Below are positions 1 to 7,114 of a DNA stretch of 12,865 bases, piece after piece. The DNA is taken from NCBI GenBank assembly GCA_013696365.1, contig JACCYS010000106.1:1-12865 (forward strand). Reading direction: 5' to 3'. The stretch's first letter is position 1, and the number at the start of each line of letters is the position of its first letter. The position numbers and the translations under genes were made by a program. The notes under the pieces are model-generated. The model did not search any database. It saw nothing but the letters and a program-made list of their open reading frames with translations, and was not told the DNA's origin. This DNA is from Nocardioidaceae bacterium (GTDB lineage Bacteria > Actinomycetota > Actinomycetes > Propionibacteriales > Nocardioidaceae).

Positions 1-2
1 CC

Positions 3-134
3 GCCGAGCTGCTCGAGGAGATCACCGGGTCGTCGGTCGACGCGCCGCTGTGCTTCACCTGCGGCACCAAGATGCGCCCGGCCGGGTCGTGCTTCGTGTG
101 TGAGGGGTGCGGCAGCACCAGCGGCTGTAGCTGA
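3..134 (+). CDS. nrdJ: Vitamin B12-dependent ribonucleotide reductase, C-terminal end (partial)
   Basis: Only the last 43 codons are in the window; the gene enters from the left edge and ends at TGA 132-134. The visible peptide has CFTCGTKM, then FVCEGCG and a terminal SGCS, i.e. several CxxC cysteine pairs and a Cys next to the C-terminus. This is the zinc-binding and redox-active tail typical of class II adenosylcobalamin-dependent ribonucleotide reductases of actinobacteria. In that family the enzyme reduces ribonucleotides for DNA synthesis, and the C-terminal cysteines pass electrons from thioredoxin to the active site. The identification rests on this tail alone, but the cysteine pattern and the stop position fit well. 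A hairpin follows 19 bases after the stop. Confidence 0.85.
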   Translation, partial: AELLEEITGSSVDAPLCFTCGTKMRPAGSCFVCEGCGSTSGCS

Positions 135-153
135 GGGTGAGCCTGGGTTGTGG

Positions 154-174
154 TGGGGCGATGGTCCCGCCCCA
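154..174 (+). terminator. Hairpin after nrdJ, possible terminator
   Basis: A perfect 7-bp stem (TGGGGCG / CGCCCCA) encloses a 7-base loop, starting 19 bases after the nrdJ stop, in the convergent space before the sigma factor gene. There is no U-tract, which is common for actinobacterial terminators. A second small hairpin (CGCACC/GGTGCG, 270-285) lies closer to the sigma gene's 3' end. Termination is inferred from position and structure only. Confidence 0.4.
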
Positions 175-309
175 TCCTGCGGCGGGTGCCCCGTCGACCG
201 CCGACCGCCGACGCCCGCGAGACCACTCGGTTCCTCAGGCACCCTTTGCGCGGCCCGGGAGGTGCCGCACGCACCGAATGGTGCGCTCTGGCGTGGCAAC
301 GTGTTCGCG

Positions 310-1302
310 TTATGCCTCGAGGCGCTCCGGCAACCCGAACAGCGGGAAGATCCGCTCGGTGTCCAGGAAGAACGTGAGCTCGCCGATCCGGCCGTCGCGC
401 AGCTCGATCACTTGCAGCGCCCACGGCTCGAACCCGCCGCCCGGGCTGGGTTTGTACTGTCCAAAGGCCGGCGACCCGTTCGCCGCCACCGTCGGGACGA
501 CCCGCGAGTTGCGACACCCGATGCCCGGACCGAACCACCAGGTGAAGATGTCGTCCCGGCCGGCCAGCCACAGGTCGTACGGCGGCATTGACTGGGTTGC
601 GTCCTCGTGGATCAGTGCGGTCAGCGCCTCGATGTCGTATGCCTCGAACGCCCGCACGTAGTTGTCCAGCAACACGCGCTCGGCTTCCCCCAGTGCCGAG
701 GGCGGGCTCGGCGCGGTCGGCTCGGTCACTCCGAGCGTTGCCCGCGCTCGCTGCAACGCGCTGTTCACCGAGGCGACGGTGGTGTCCAGCAGGTCGGCGA
801 CCTCGCTGGCTCGCCACTGCAGCACCTCACACAGGATCAGCGCTGCGCGCTGCCTCGGCGGCAGGTGCTGCAGCGCGGCGACGAACGCCAGCCGCACCGA
901 GTCACGAGCGACCGCGACCGCAGCCGGGTCGCCGCCGGCGGACATCACCAGGGCATCTGGCGCCGGCTCGAGCCACGTCGTTTCCGGTCGCTCGTGCAGG
1001 TTCTCCATGATCGGCTCGCCCGCCGGGCCGAGGTCCATCGGGCGCGCCCGCCGCTGGCTGCCGCGCAGCATGTCCAGGCAGACGTTGGTGGCGATCCGGT
1101 AGAGCCAGGACCGCAGCGAGGAGCGACCCTCAAACCTGTCGTGGGACCGCCAGGCCCGGATGAGCGTCTCCTGGACGGCGTCGTCCGCCTCGAACGGGGA
1201 CGCGAGCATGCGGTAGCAGTACGCGCGCAGCTCCAGCCGGTGCTCCTCGAGCCGCCTGTCCAGCAGGTCCTGGTCAACCGTGGGGGTGCTCACCCGGGAC
1301 AT
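310..1302 (-). CDS. ECF sigma-70 factor with C-terminal SnoaL-like domain (SigG/TIGR02960-like)
   Basis: This is a 330-residue RNA polymerase sigma factor. Residues about 22-85 form region 2 (AYCYRML, FEADDAVQETLIRAWR, SLRSWLYRIATNVCLDMLR), which binds core polymerase and the -10 element. Residues about 132-190 form region 4 (LPPRQRAALILCEV, then a helix-turn-helix) for -35 recognition. From about residue 205 to the end is a SnoaL/NTF2-like extension. Such extensions occur in ECF families resembling mycobacterial SigG and SigJ and are thought to control the sigma factor in place of a separate anti-sigma protein; none is encoded nearby. I chose ATG 1302. The frame stays open to 1344 but the extra residues do not look like sigma, and a GTG four codons further in is also possible. 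It is divergent from the VOC gene across 140 bases, so it may control that gene, though this is untested. Confidence 0.88.
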   Translation of the reverse strand: MSRVSTPTVDQDLLDRRLEEHRLELRAYCYRMLASPFEADDAVQETLIRAWRSHDRFEGRSSLRSWLYRIATNVCLDMLRGSQRRARPMDLGPAGEPIMENLHERPETTWLEPAPDALVMSAGGDPAAVAVARDSVRLAFVAALQHLPPRQRAALILCEVLQWRASEVADLLDTTVASVNSALQRARATLGVTEPTAPSPPSALGEAERVLLDNYVRAFEAYDIEALTALIHEDATQSMPPYDLWLAGRDDIFTWWFGPGIGCRNSRVVPTVAANGSPAFGQYKPSPGGGFEPWALQVIELRDGRIGELTFFLDTERIFPLFGLPERLEA

Positions 1303-1442
1303 GCTAGGACCCGTCGTACGGGTGCCCAAGCCCGCCGGCAACAATTGCTCAGTGCACCGATGAACTCGGCGGTCCTGCGGCGTCTACATCGCAGCACCGT
1401 CCACTTCCGGGCGGCTGCGCCGCACTCGCAAGGGAGCCGTCC

Positions 1443-2240
1443 ATGCCACGACGAGACACCGCGCCGACCGGGGCGCCCTGCTGGATCGACCTCACGACCT
1501 CCGACACCCAGGCCAGCATCGAGTTCTACAGCCGGCTGTTCGGCTGGACCGCCGAGGACCCGGCTGCGGAGTTCGGCGGCTACGTCAACTTCCGCCACAA
1601 TGACGTGCGAATCGCCGGCTGCATGGCCAGTCAGCCCGACTCCGGCGCCCCGGACCAGTGGTCGGTGTACCTGGCGACTGACGACGCCGCCAAGACCCTC
1701 GAAGCGGTGACCGCGAGCGGCGGCCAGGTCTGCGTTCCCGCCATGCCCGTTGGCGACCTCGGCACGATGGCCGTCGTCACGGATGCCGGTGGCGCTGTGG
1801 TCGGCCTGTGGCAACCGGGCCTGCACCGCGGCTTCGGCGTGCTGGGGGAGCCCGGTACGCCGGCTTGGTTCGAGCTGCACACCCGCGAGTACGAGACCAC
1901 CCTCGGCTTCTACCGCGACGCCTTCGGGTGGGACACCCACACCGTCAGCGACACCCCCGAGTTCCACTACACCACGCTGCAGCACGACGGGGAGTGGCTG
2001 GCCGGCGTCATGGACGCCACCGGCATGCTGGTGCCCGAGGTCCCCGCGCACTGGTCGGTCTACTTCGGTGTCGACGACACCGACGCGGGGCTCGCCAGGG
2101 CCGTCGAGCTCGGCGGTTCGGTCGTGCACGAGCCGGAGGACACGCCGTACGGGCGGCTGGCCGCCGCCACCGACCCGACCGGAGCGCAGTTCAAACTCGT
2201 CGCCTCCAACGAGGCGATGCCCGCCAGCACGGCGTCCTGA
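1443..2240 (+). CDS. Tandem-domain VOC (glyoxalase/bleomycin resistance-like) protein
   Basis: This 265-residue cytosolic protein has two vicinal oxygen chelate domains, at about residues 10-122 and 137-255. Each repeats the beta-alpha-beta-beta-beta pattern: WIDLTTSD...FYSRLFGW...WSVYLATDD in the first and WFELHTRE...FYRDAFGW...WSVYFGVDD in the second. The overall plan matches the CFP30B/Rv0577-type actinobacterial proteins. VOC enzymes include glyoxalases, dioxygenases and drug-binding resistance proteins; the substrate cannot be read from the sequence. ATG 1443 is preceded by AGGGAG at 1431-1436, a good ribosome binding site. The gene is divergent from the ECF sigma factor, an arrangement consistent with sigma-dependent expression. 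The coding sequence is intact, without frameshifts. Confidence 0.85.
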   Translation: MPRRDTAPTGAPCWIDLTTSDTQASIEFYSRLFGWTAEDPAAEFGGYVNFRHNDVRIAGCMASQPDSGAPDQWSVYLATDDAAKTLEAVTASGGQVCVPAMPVGDLGTMAVVTDAGGAVVGLWQPGLHRGFGVLGEPGTPAWFELHTREYETTLGFYRDAFGWDTHTVSDTPEFHYTTLQHDGEWLAGVMDATGMLVPEVPAHWSVYFGVDDTDAGLARAVELGGSVVHEPEDTPYGRLAAATDPTGAQFKLVASNEAMPASTAS

Positions 2241-2503
2241 CGACGAGCGGAGCCGTAATGCGCCAAGCCGTGCGCACTCGGTGCGGTACGGCTCTGCTTG
2301 CCGCCCCGACGGGTGCTCAGTGCACCGAGTGGCGTCAGCCGGGGTCTGCACTCGCGCTCGGTTCGTTGTGGCTGCTGTGACGGTCCGTATGGGTGCGCTA
2401 CACCAAATGTGTCGGCCGGCCGCGCAGCTGTCGTTCTGGGACCCGATGAGGGTGACCAGTGCTGCCGAGTCAAGATTGACGCGGGCACCGCCGGCGCGCG
2501 GCG
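2241..2503. other. Non-coding stretch with nested inverted repeats after the VOC gene
   Basis: No convincing gene lies in these 263 bases. GAGCCGTA (2250-2257) pairs with TACGGCTC (2287-2294), an 8-bp perfect stem that also encloses a TGCGC/GCGCA pair. CACTCGGTGC (2275-2284) pairs with GCACCGAGTG (2322-2331), a 10-bp perfect stem. The two stems overlap and are mutually exclusive. They lie just after the VOC stop and between convergent genes, so they probably act as terminators for one or both strands. An RNA with alternative folds is possible but unsupported. Confidence 0.4.
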
Positions 2504-2893
2504 TCAGCTCGGGGACACCGCGGTCAGCCCCATCTGCTGCGCGGCTTCGCCCATGCGCTGGTCGAAGGTGACCACCTCGTCGACCTCCATGCGCAGCGCG
2601 GTGGCCAGGTGCAGTGCGTCGAGGCTGTGCAGCAGGCGGCCGGGCAGCAGGCCCGCCTCGTGGAACAACGACCGGCTCGGCTCGACGATGTCGACGCTCG
2701 CCAGCAACTCGGTCACCGCCGCTTGGGCGAGCTCCTCGCGGACCGCGAGCCGCCTCAGCTCGGTCTCGAGCAGAACGCTGGAGACGACATTGCTGGCCGC
2801 GCTCACCCGGTCGAGGTGCCGGGCCACCGCCTGTGACTCGGGTTCGTCGATGAGCAGCTTCGCCGCGGTCGACGAGTCGAGGTAGCTCGTCAA
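2504..2893 (-). CDS. vapC: PIN-domain ribonuclease toxin (VapC family)
   Basis: This 129-residue protein is a complete PIN domain. The acidic residues that bind Mg2+ in the family are visible: D6 in YLDSS, E43/E45 in ETELRR, D92 in LDALHLATAL and D111 in VTFDQRM. VapC toxins cut RNA, often tRNA or rRNA, and halt growth when released from the antitoxin. It begins with TTG at 2891-2893, overlapping the antitoxin stop by 4 bases (TTGA), so translation is probably coupled. The two genes form one (-) operon, divergent from mntA-hepT. The length is normal and no catalytic residue is missing, so the toxin is probably functional. The RNA target cannot be predicted. Confidence 0.9.
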   Translation of the reverse strand: MTSYLDSSTAAKLLIDEPESQAVARHLDRVSAASNVVSSVLLETELRRLAVREELAQAAVTELLASVDIVEPSRSLFHEAGLLPGRLLHSLDALHLATALRMEVDEVVTFDQRMGEAAQQMGLTAVSPS

Positions 2894-3144
2894 CGCTCGG
2901 CCCGCAGCTCGTCCAGCGACTGCTGAACAGGTACGTCCCGCTGAACGCGGTCGAGCGCGGTGAACTTTTCGCGCCGGGTGGCCTTGCGAATGCGCAGGTC
3001 GGCGCGGTTGCGCTCATGGGCGGGGGACAGGATCGCCACCACCTCGCCGTGGTTTGTGATCTCGTAGGCCGCACCGTTCTGCACGTCTCGCAGGATCTCG
3101 GCGCTGCGGTTGCGCAGGTCGCGGTGGGCTAGTTGCTCGGGCAT
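2890..3144 (-). CDS. vapB: Phd/YefM-type antitoxin (VapB)
   Basis: This 84-residue protein has the Phd/YefM N-terminal fold: an early HRDLRNRSAEIL helix followed by YEITNHGEVVAILSP, the strand-turn-strand of this family (about residues 7-43). A charged C-terminal tail would wrap the toxin. It neutralises the PIN toxin that follows and, by family analogy, represses its own promoter by binding DNA. ATG 3144 is chosen because AGGAGATC sits directly upstream, one of the strongest Shine-Dalgarno sequences in the window. The stop overlaps the toxin start by 4 bases. Candidate operator repeats lie at 3171-3190, about 27 bases before the start. Confidence 0.88.
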   Translation of the reverse strand: MPEQLAHRDLRNRSAEILRDVQNGAAYEITNHGEVVAILSPAHERNRADLRIRKATRREKFTALDRVQRDVPVQQSLDELRAER

Positions 3145-3170
3145 CTGATCTCCTCTGAGTGATGCTCCGC

Positions 3171-3190
3171 CAACTGTAGCAGTTGTAGCA
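3171..3190 (-). promoter_or_regulatory. Candidate vapB operator and promoter
   Basis: Two overlapping patterns are present. CAACTG-TAG-CAGTTG (3171-3185) is a perfect inverted repeat. On the - strand TGCTACA occurs twice with a 9-base period (+ strand 3175-3181 and 3184-3190). The second copy contains TACAGT, a reasonable -10 box for vapBC. Phd-type antitoxins bind short repeats over their own promoter, so this is the likely autoregulation site. Binding is inferred. Confidence 0.5.
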
Positions 3191-3195
3191 CCTCA

Positions 3196-3310
3196 TCAGG
3201 TGGTCCCGACGGGAAGCGCCTGCACCAGGCGGGACACCGACGTGGGATCGACATCTAGCTTGTAGTCGGCGGCCAGCACTTCGGCAGTCCACCATGGGTC
3301 CGCTGCTGTC
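3196..3310 (-). pseudogene. Possible coding remnant between the two TA pairs
   Basis: On the - strand a frame ending at TGA 3196-3198 reads DPWWTAEVLAADYKLDVD and continues TSVSRLVQALPVGTT. Third codon positions are mostly G or C (about four in five), unlike random intergenic sequence. The frame has no plausible start of its own before it runs under the mntA start. A one-base change near 3287-3288 would join it to an ATG at 3293-3295, giving a peptide of about 32 residues. I do not recognise the protein. It may be a fossil C-terminus left when the TA modules arrived. Confidence 0.25.
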
Positions 3311-3312
3311 GA

Positions 3313-3318
3313 TACGCT
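3313..3318 (+). promoter_or_regulatory. -10 element of a probable leaderless mntA transcript
   Basis: TACGCT fits the TANNNT -10 consensus and ends exactly six bases before GTG 3325, which would place transcription start at the first base of the start codon. There is no Shine-Dalgarno sequence ahead of this GTG. Leaderless mRNAs are common in actinobacteria. I see no good -35 element. Confidence 0.45.
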
Positions 3319-3324
3319 CGCCGT

Positions 3325-3735
3325 GTGAGTGCCAGTCCCAAGACCGCCCTATCAAGGCTGTCGTCTGCAGCCGATTCGGGGCGGTTGGCCCAGGTGTGTC
3401 GGCACTACGGCGTCTCGCTGATGGTCGCCTTCGGCAGTGCCCTCGACGACCACGCTGAGCCGCGAGACCTCGACCTGGCTGTCCGCTTCGAGTCGGACCC
3501 GGCAGATGTACTCGGGCTGCTGGACGCACTGGCCGGACTCGGGGCAGGTGACGAGGTCGACCTGATGGTGCTTAACCACGCGGGACCTGTCGCCCGGGAG
3601 CGGGCACTGGTCGGCGGGCAGGTGCTCTTCCAGGCCCGGCCGGGGGAGTTCGCCAACACCCAGATCGCCGCGACCATGGAGCGGCTCGACACCGAGTGGC
3701 TGCGGTCGCTGCAGCTCGACCTGCTGGTCCCATGA
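3325..3735 (+). CDS. mntA: MntA-type nucleotidyltransferase antitoxin
   Basis: This 136-residue minimal nucleotidyltransferase has VAFGSALDD with G37-S38 and D48/D50 in RDLDLAV, the GSx9DxD motif, and a third acidic residue near D79 in DEVDLMVLN. These are the metal- and ATP-binding residues of the Pol beta superfamily. In characterised MntA-HepT modules, MntA transfers AMP from ATP to a tyrosine of the HEPN toxin and so inactivates it. GTG 3325 is the only sensible start, and the -10-like TACGCT six bases upstream suggests a leaderless message. Its TGA overlaps the hepT ATG (ATGA at 3732-3735), so the pair is co-translated. The motifs are intact. Confidence 0.88.
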   Translation: MSASPKTALSRLSSAADSGRLAQVCRHYGVSLMVAFGSALDDHAEPRDLDLAVRFESDPADVLGLLDALAGLGAGDEVDLMVLNHAGPVARERALVGGQVLFQARPGEFANTQIAATMERLDTEWLRSLQLDLLVP

Positions 3736-4175
3736 GTCCCCGAGACTTCGACCGCGACGTGGTGCAGTCCCGCCTGGCGGTCATGCAGGAGCTGTTGAGC
3801 GACCTGTCGGCCCTCGGCGCGATCACGGCAGCTGACCTGGGCGACGACCGCATGTTGCGGCATGCGGTCGAACGCATTCTCAGTCAGCTCGTCGAGCTAG
3901 CAGTTTCGATCAACGGCCACGTCAGCGCGACGCAGCGCGCCCGCGCTCCTGGCGGCTACCGAGAGTCGTTCGAGCTGCTCGCAGACGTCGTGGGGCTGCC
4001 CGACCCACTCGTCCAGTCGCTGCGCCGGTCCGTCGGCCTGCGCAACGTCTTGGCCCATGAGTACGTACGGGTCGACCTCGGCGTCGTCGCAGACGCGATC
4101 CCTGCCGCCGGACACGACTACGGCGAGTACGTTCGGCACGTCGCGAGATGGCTGAGCCAACGGTCTCAGGCGTGA
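3732..4175 (+). CDS. hepT: HepT-type HEPN ribonuclease toxin (DUF86)
   Basis: This 147-residue all-alpha HEPN protein carries RNVLAHEY at residues 104-111, i.e. the Rx4HxY motif that defines HepT. R104 and H109 would be the RNase active-site pair, and Y111 corresponds to the tyrosine that MntA AMPylates in studied homologues. ATG 3732 overlaps the mntA stop; the frame is open further upstream inside mntA, but the overlap start matches family length (about 140 residues). The toxin probably dimerises and cleaves RNA unless modified by its partner. Such modules are often found beside phage-defence and mobile genes, which fits this neighbourhood. Confidence 0.88.
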   Translation: MSPRDFDRDVVQSRLAVMQELLSDLSALGAITAADLGDDRMLRHAVERILSQLVELAVSINGHVSATQRARAPGGYRESFELLADVVGLPDPLVQSLRRSVGLRNVLAHEYVRVDLGVVADAIPAAGHDYGEYVRHVARWLSQRSQA

Positions 4176-4340
4176 CAGTAGGCGGCGGCATACAACCGTG
4201 GTGCCGGGTGCCGGGTGCCGGGTGTCGGAGAAGCAGATGCCGATGTCGAACAGTTGGCCGACGCCCTGTACGCTCCCCGGCCGCGCTGAACCCTGGGCGC
4301 CTCGAACGACGGGGGATTGTCCGGCAGAGCTCGGTGCTGC
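4176..4340. other. Spacer between hepT and the nuclease-helicase gene, with a small fossil frame
   Basis: These 165 bases contain a short tandem repeat (4201-4228) and, immediately after it, a frame reading GEADADVEQLADALYAPRPR that ends at TGA 4287-4289. It looks like the C-terminus of a lost protein, but I do not recognise it. I see no strong promoter or Shine-Dalgarno sequence for the next gene, so hepT and the nuclease-helicase could be co-transcribed. Confidence 0.3.
4201..4228. repeat. Four-copy 7-bp tandem repeat (GTGCCGG)
   Basis: GTGCCGG is repeated three times perfectly, followed by a fourth copy with one change (GTGTCGG). The 7-bp unit is not a multiple of three, so copy-number change would shift any frame crossing it. 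Repeat slippage is a known source of variation; no role can be assigned here. Confidence 0.85.
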
Positions 4341-5741
4341 GTGCTAGTCGCAGGCGGCCAGGTGCTGTGGAGCGCGTCCGACCTGACAGCTGCCACCGGG
4401 TGCGAGTACGCGGTGCTGCGCCGGCTCGACATCAAGCTCGGCTGGGTCGAGTCGACCGACGAGGCCCCCGACCCGTTGGCCGAGCGGATCGCCGACCTCG
4501 GTAACCGGCACGAGGCGGTCGAGCTCGACCGCCTGCGCGCCGAGTTCGGCGCGTACGACCCCGCCACCGGTGGCGGAGCCGCCGAGATCGACCGCCCCCG
4601 CCCCTACACCCCGGACGTGCTGCGGCAGCGGCAGGCCGACACGTTCGCGGCGCTGCGGGCCGGCGCCGACGTCGTCTACCAGGGGGCCTTCTTCGATGGC
4701 CGGTTCCACGGCTTCGCCGACTTCCTCGTCCGCGACGGCGGGGCGTACCGGGTATGCGACGCCAAGCTGGCGCGTAACGAGCAGCCCAAGGCGCTGCTGC
4801 AGCTGGCGGCCTACGCCGACCAGCTCGACCGGGCGGGCATCCCGCTCGACGCCGACGCCGAGCTGCTGCTCGGCAGCGGCCGCCGGGTCCGCTACCCGCT
4901 CGCCGAGATCGCGCCGGTGTTCGGTGAGCGCCGGGCTCGGTTGGTCGACCTGCTCGACCGGCACCGCGCCGGTGAGCAGCCGCTGACCTGGGGTGCCCCG
5001 CAGATCATGGCCTGCGGGCGCTGCGAGGTGTGCGCCGCCGAGGTCGAGGCGCACCGCGACCTGCTGCTGGTGGCGGGCATGCGGGCGACCCAGCGGCGCC
5101 GGCTGCGCGACGCCGGTGTCACCACCATCGACCAGCTGGCCACCCACGACGGCCCGGTCGACCAGCTGGCCGCCGGGACGCTCGCGCGGCTACGGGCCCA
5201 GGCTGCCCTGCAGGTGCGGCAGACCCACGACAGCGACGGACGCCCCCACGTGCTGGTCGACGTCTTCGCGCCCGACCAGCTGCGCACCATCCCGCCGCCG
5301 TCGGTGGGCGACCTGTTCTTCGACTTCGAGGGCGACCCGTTGTGGACCGACGGCAACGCCGACGACTGGGGCCTGGAGTACCTGTTCGGGGTCACCGAGC
5401 CGCCCACCACGCCGGGTGGGTCTGGGCACTTCCGAGCCTTCTGGGCGCATGACCGGCCCGCGGAGAAGCGGGCGCTGGAAGACTTCGTCGGTTACGTCCG
5501 CGAGCGTCGTGCTGCCCACTCCGACATGCACATCTACCACTACGCGGCGTACGAGAAGGCGGCGCTGACCCGGCTGGCGATCCGGCACGCGACCTGTGAG
5601 GACGAGGTCGACGACCTGCTGCGCGCCGGCGTGCTGGTCGACCTGTATGCGGTGGTATGCAGCACGATCCGGGTGTCGCAGCCGTCGTACAGCATCAAGC
5701 AGTTCGAGCCGCTCTACATGGGCGACGACCCGCGGTCGGGG
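4341..5741 (+). CDS. Nuclease-helicase segment 1: Fe-S RecB-like nuclease and first half of DEDD exonuclease
   Basis: This is the correct-frame part before the first frameshift, about 467 residues. It covers the four-cysteine PD-(D/E)xK nuclease (residues 1-235), a short helix-hairpin-helix-like stretch (RRLRDAGVTTIDQLA, about residues 253-267) and exonuclease motif I (D328, E330) up to IKQFEPLYMGDDPR. As sequenced, translation would continue out of frame to a stop at 6621-6623, adding a meaningless arginine- and proline-rich tail. On its own this piece lacks the last exonuclease motif and the helicase. Confidence 0.7.
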
Positions 5742-6661
5742 CGGTCACCGACGCGGCCACCTCGATCGTGGAGTACCACGCCTTCCGCCAGGCGCGGGAG
5801 GCCGGCGGCGAGGGGTTGGCCGACCGGCTGCTGGAGCAGATCCGCGACTACAACCAGTACGACTGCGACAGCACGCTCGCGCTGCGCGACTGGCTGCTGG
5901 CCCGAGCCGGCGGGCACGGGGTCGAGCCGCGGGGCGCCGACCCGGCGGCGGCCGACGAGCCCGAGCGGTCCGACCAGGCGGTCGAGGTGGCGCGGCTTGA
6001 GGAGCGGCTGCGCGACGGGGTGCCCGAGCAGGACCGCTCGGCCGACGGGCAGGCCCGGGCGATGCTGGCGGCGGCGGTCGGCTTCAACCGGCGCGAGGAC
6101 AAGCCGTTCTGGTGGGCGCACTTCGACCGCCTCAAGACCTCGCTGGACGACTGGCCGGACCAGCGGGAGGTGTTCGTCGCCGAGAGCGCCGAGCTGGTGG
6201 GTGACTGGGCGAAGCCCACGCCCAGGTCACGGCCGCACCGGCAGGTGCGGCTTGTCGGCCGGTGGGGCGCCGGCAGCCAGACCGGTGCGGGCACGCATGT
6301 CAAGGCGGTGTTCGACACGCCGGTCGACGGCTGCCACGACGTGCCGGTCGACGCCCTGCTTGGCTGCAGCCGGTCCGGCGTCATGGTGCAGTCGGTCGAC
6401 CTCGACGCCGAGGGCCGCGACGTCGTCGTCATCGACGAGACCCTCCCCAAGGACACCGGCGAGCATGCGGTGCTGCCGGTGGCGCTGGTGCCCGGCAACC
6501 CGGTGCCGATGGGCAACATCGACGGGGCCGTCCGCGAGGTCGCGCAGGCAGTGCTCGACGCGGGCGGCAATTTTCCGCCGCTGCCGGCGTTCGACCTGCT
6601 GCGACGCCTGCCGCCGCGGTTGACGTCTGGCGGGCTCCCAGGAAACCGGGGTGTCGGTTGA
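5742..6661 (+). CDS. Nuclease-helicase segment 2: end of exonuclease and linker to helicase
   Basis: This frame starts at AVTDAATSIVEYHAF and contains YNQYDCDSTLALRDWL, the third exonuclease motif (YxxxD). A long region before the helicase follows, with KPFWWAHFDRLK and VVVIDETLP, as in full-length family members. True homology ends near 6631; the stop at 6659-6661 is out of the ancestral frame. It has no own ribosome binding site, so it is a fragment rather than a separate gene. Confidence 0.65.
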
Positions 6662-7114
6662 CGACATCGAGGCTGCGGTTGTTGGCCTCGACCGCTCGTA
6701 TCTGGCGGTGCAGGGCCCGCCCGGCACCGGCAAGACCTACGTCGGCTCACACGTCATCGCCCGGCTGGTCCACCAGCGAGGGTGGCGCGTCGGCGTGGTA
6801 GCGCAGAGCCACGCCGTGGTCGCGAACATGCTGGACGCCGTCGTACGCACGGGCGTGGACCCCGCCCTGGTGGCGAAGAAGCTGGGTGGCGGTCCCGGGT
6901 CGTGGACCGTCATCGAGCCCACCGCCTACTCCGGGTTCCTCGACGAACACGGTGACGACCAAGGGAACGACCGAGGAGGCGGCTGCGTCGTCGGTGGCAC
7001 GGCGTGGGACTTCGCCAACGAGACGCGGGTCGCCCGCGACCAGCTCGACCTGCTCGTCATCGACGAGGCCGGCCAGTTCTCGCTGGCGCACACGATCGGG
7101 GTGTCGGTGGCGGG
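6635..7114 (+). CDS. Nuclease-helicase segment 3: Walker A and Walker B part of the SF1 helicase
   Basis: This frame carries SYLAVQGPPGTGKTYVGSHV (Walker A), VGVVAQSHAVVANML (motif Ia), and LLVIDEAGQFSLAHT (Walker B, DEAG). A GTG at 6651 is the first possible start. Homology stops near 7112 at the third frameshift, after GVSVA. The open frame would otherwise continue to 7589 with unrelated sequence. Confidence 0.65.

Noticed and set aside
1290..3074. Very long open frame on the - strand (594 codons) across the VOC gene and vapC
   Set aside because: It is antisense to the clearly homologous VOC gene, rich in Arg/Gly/Pro and has no domain; long spurious frames are expected at this GC content.
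4201..4228. CRISPR-like repeat array
   Set aside because: The unit is only 7 bases and directly tandem, without spacers; no cas genes apart from the Cas4-like fold shared by all RecB-type nucleases.
5725..5745. Programmed ribosomal frameshift in the nuclease-helicase
   Set aside because: No slippery heptamer with a downstream pseudoknot is evident, three shifts of different sign would be needed, and the sites are simple G runs.
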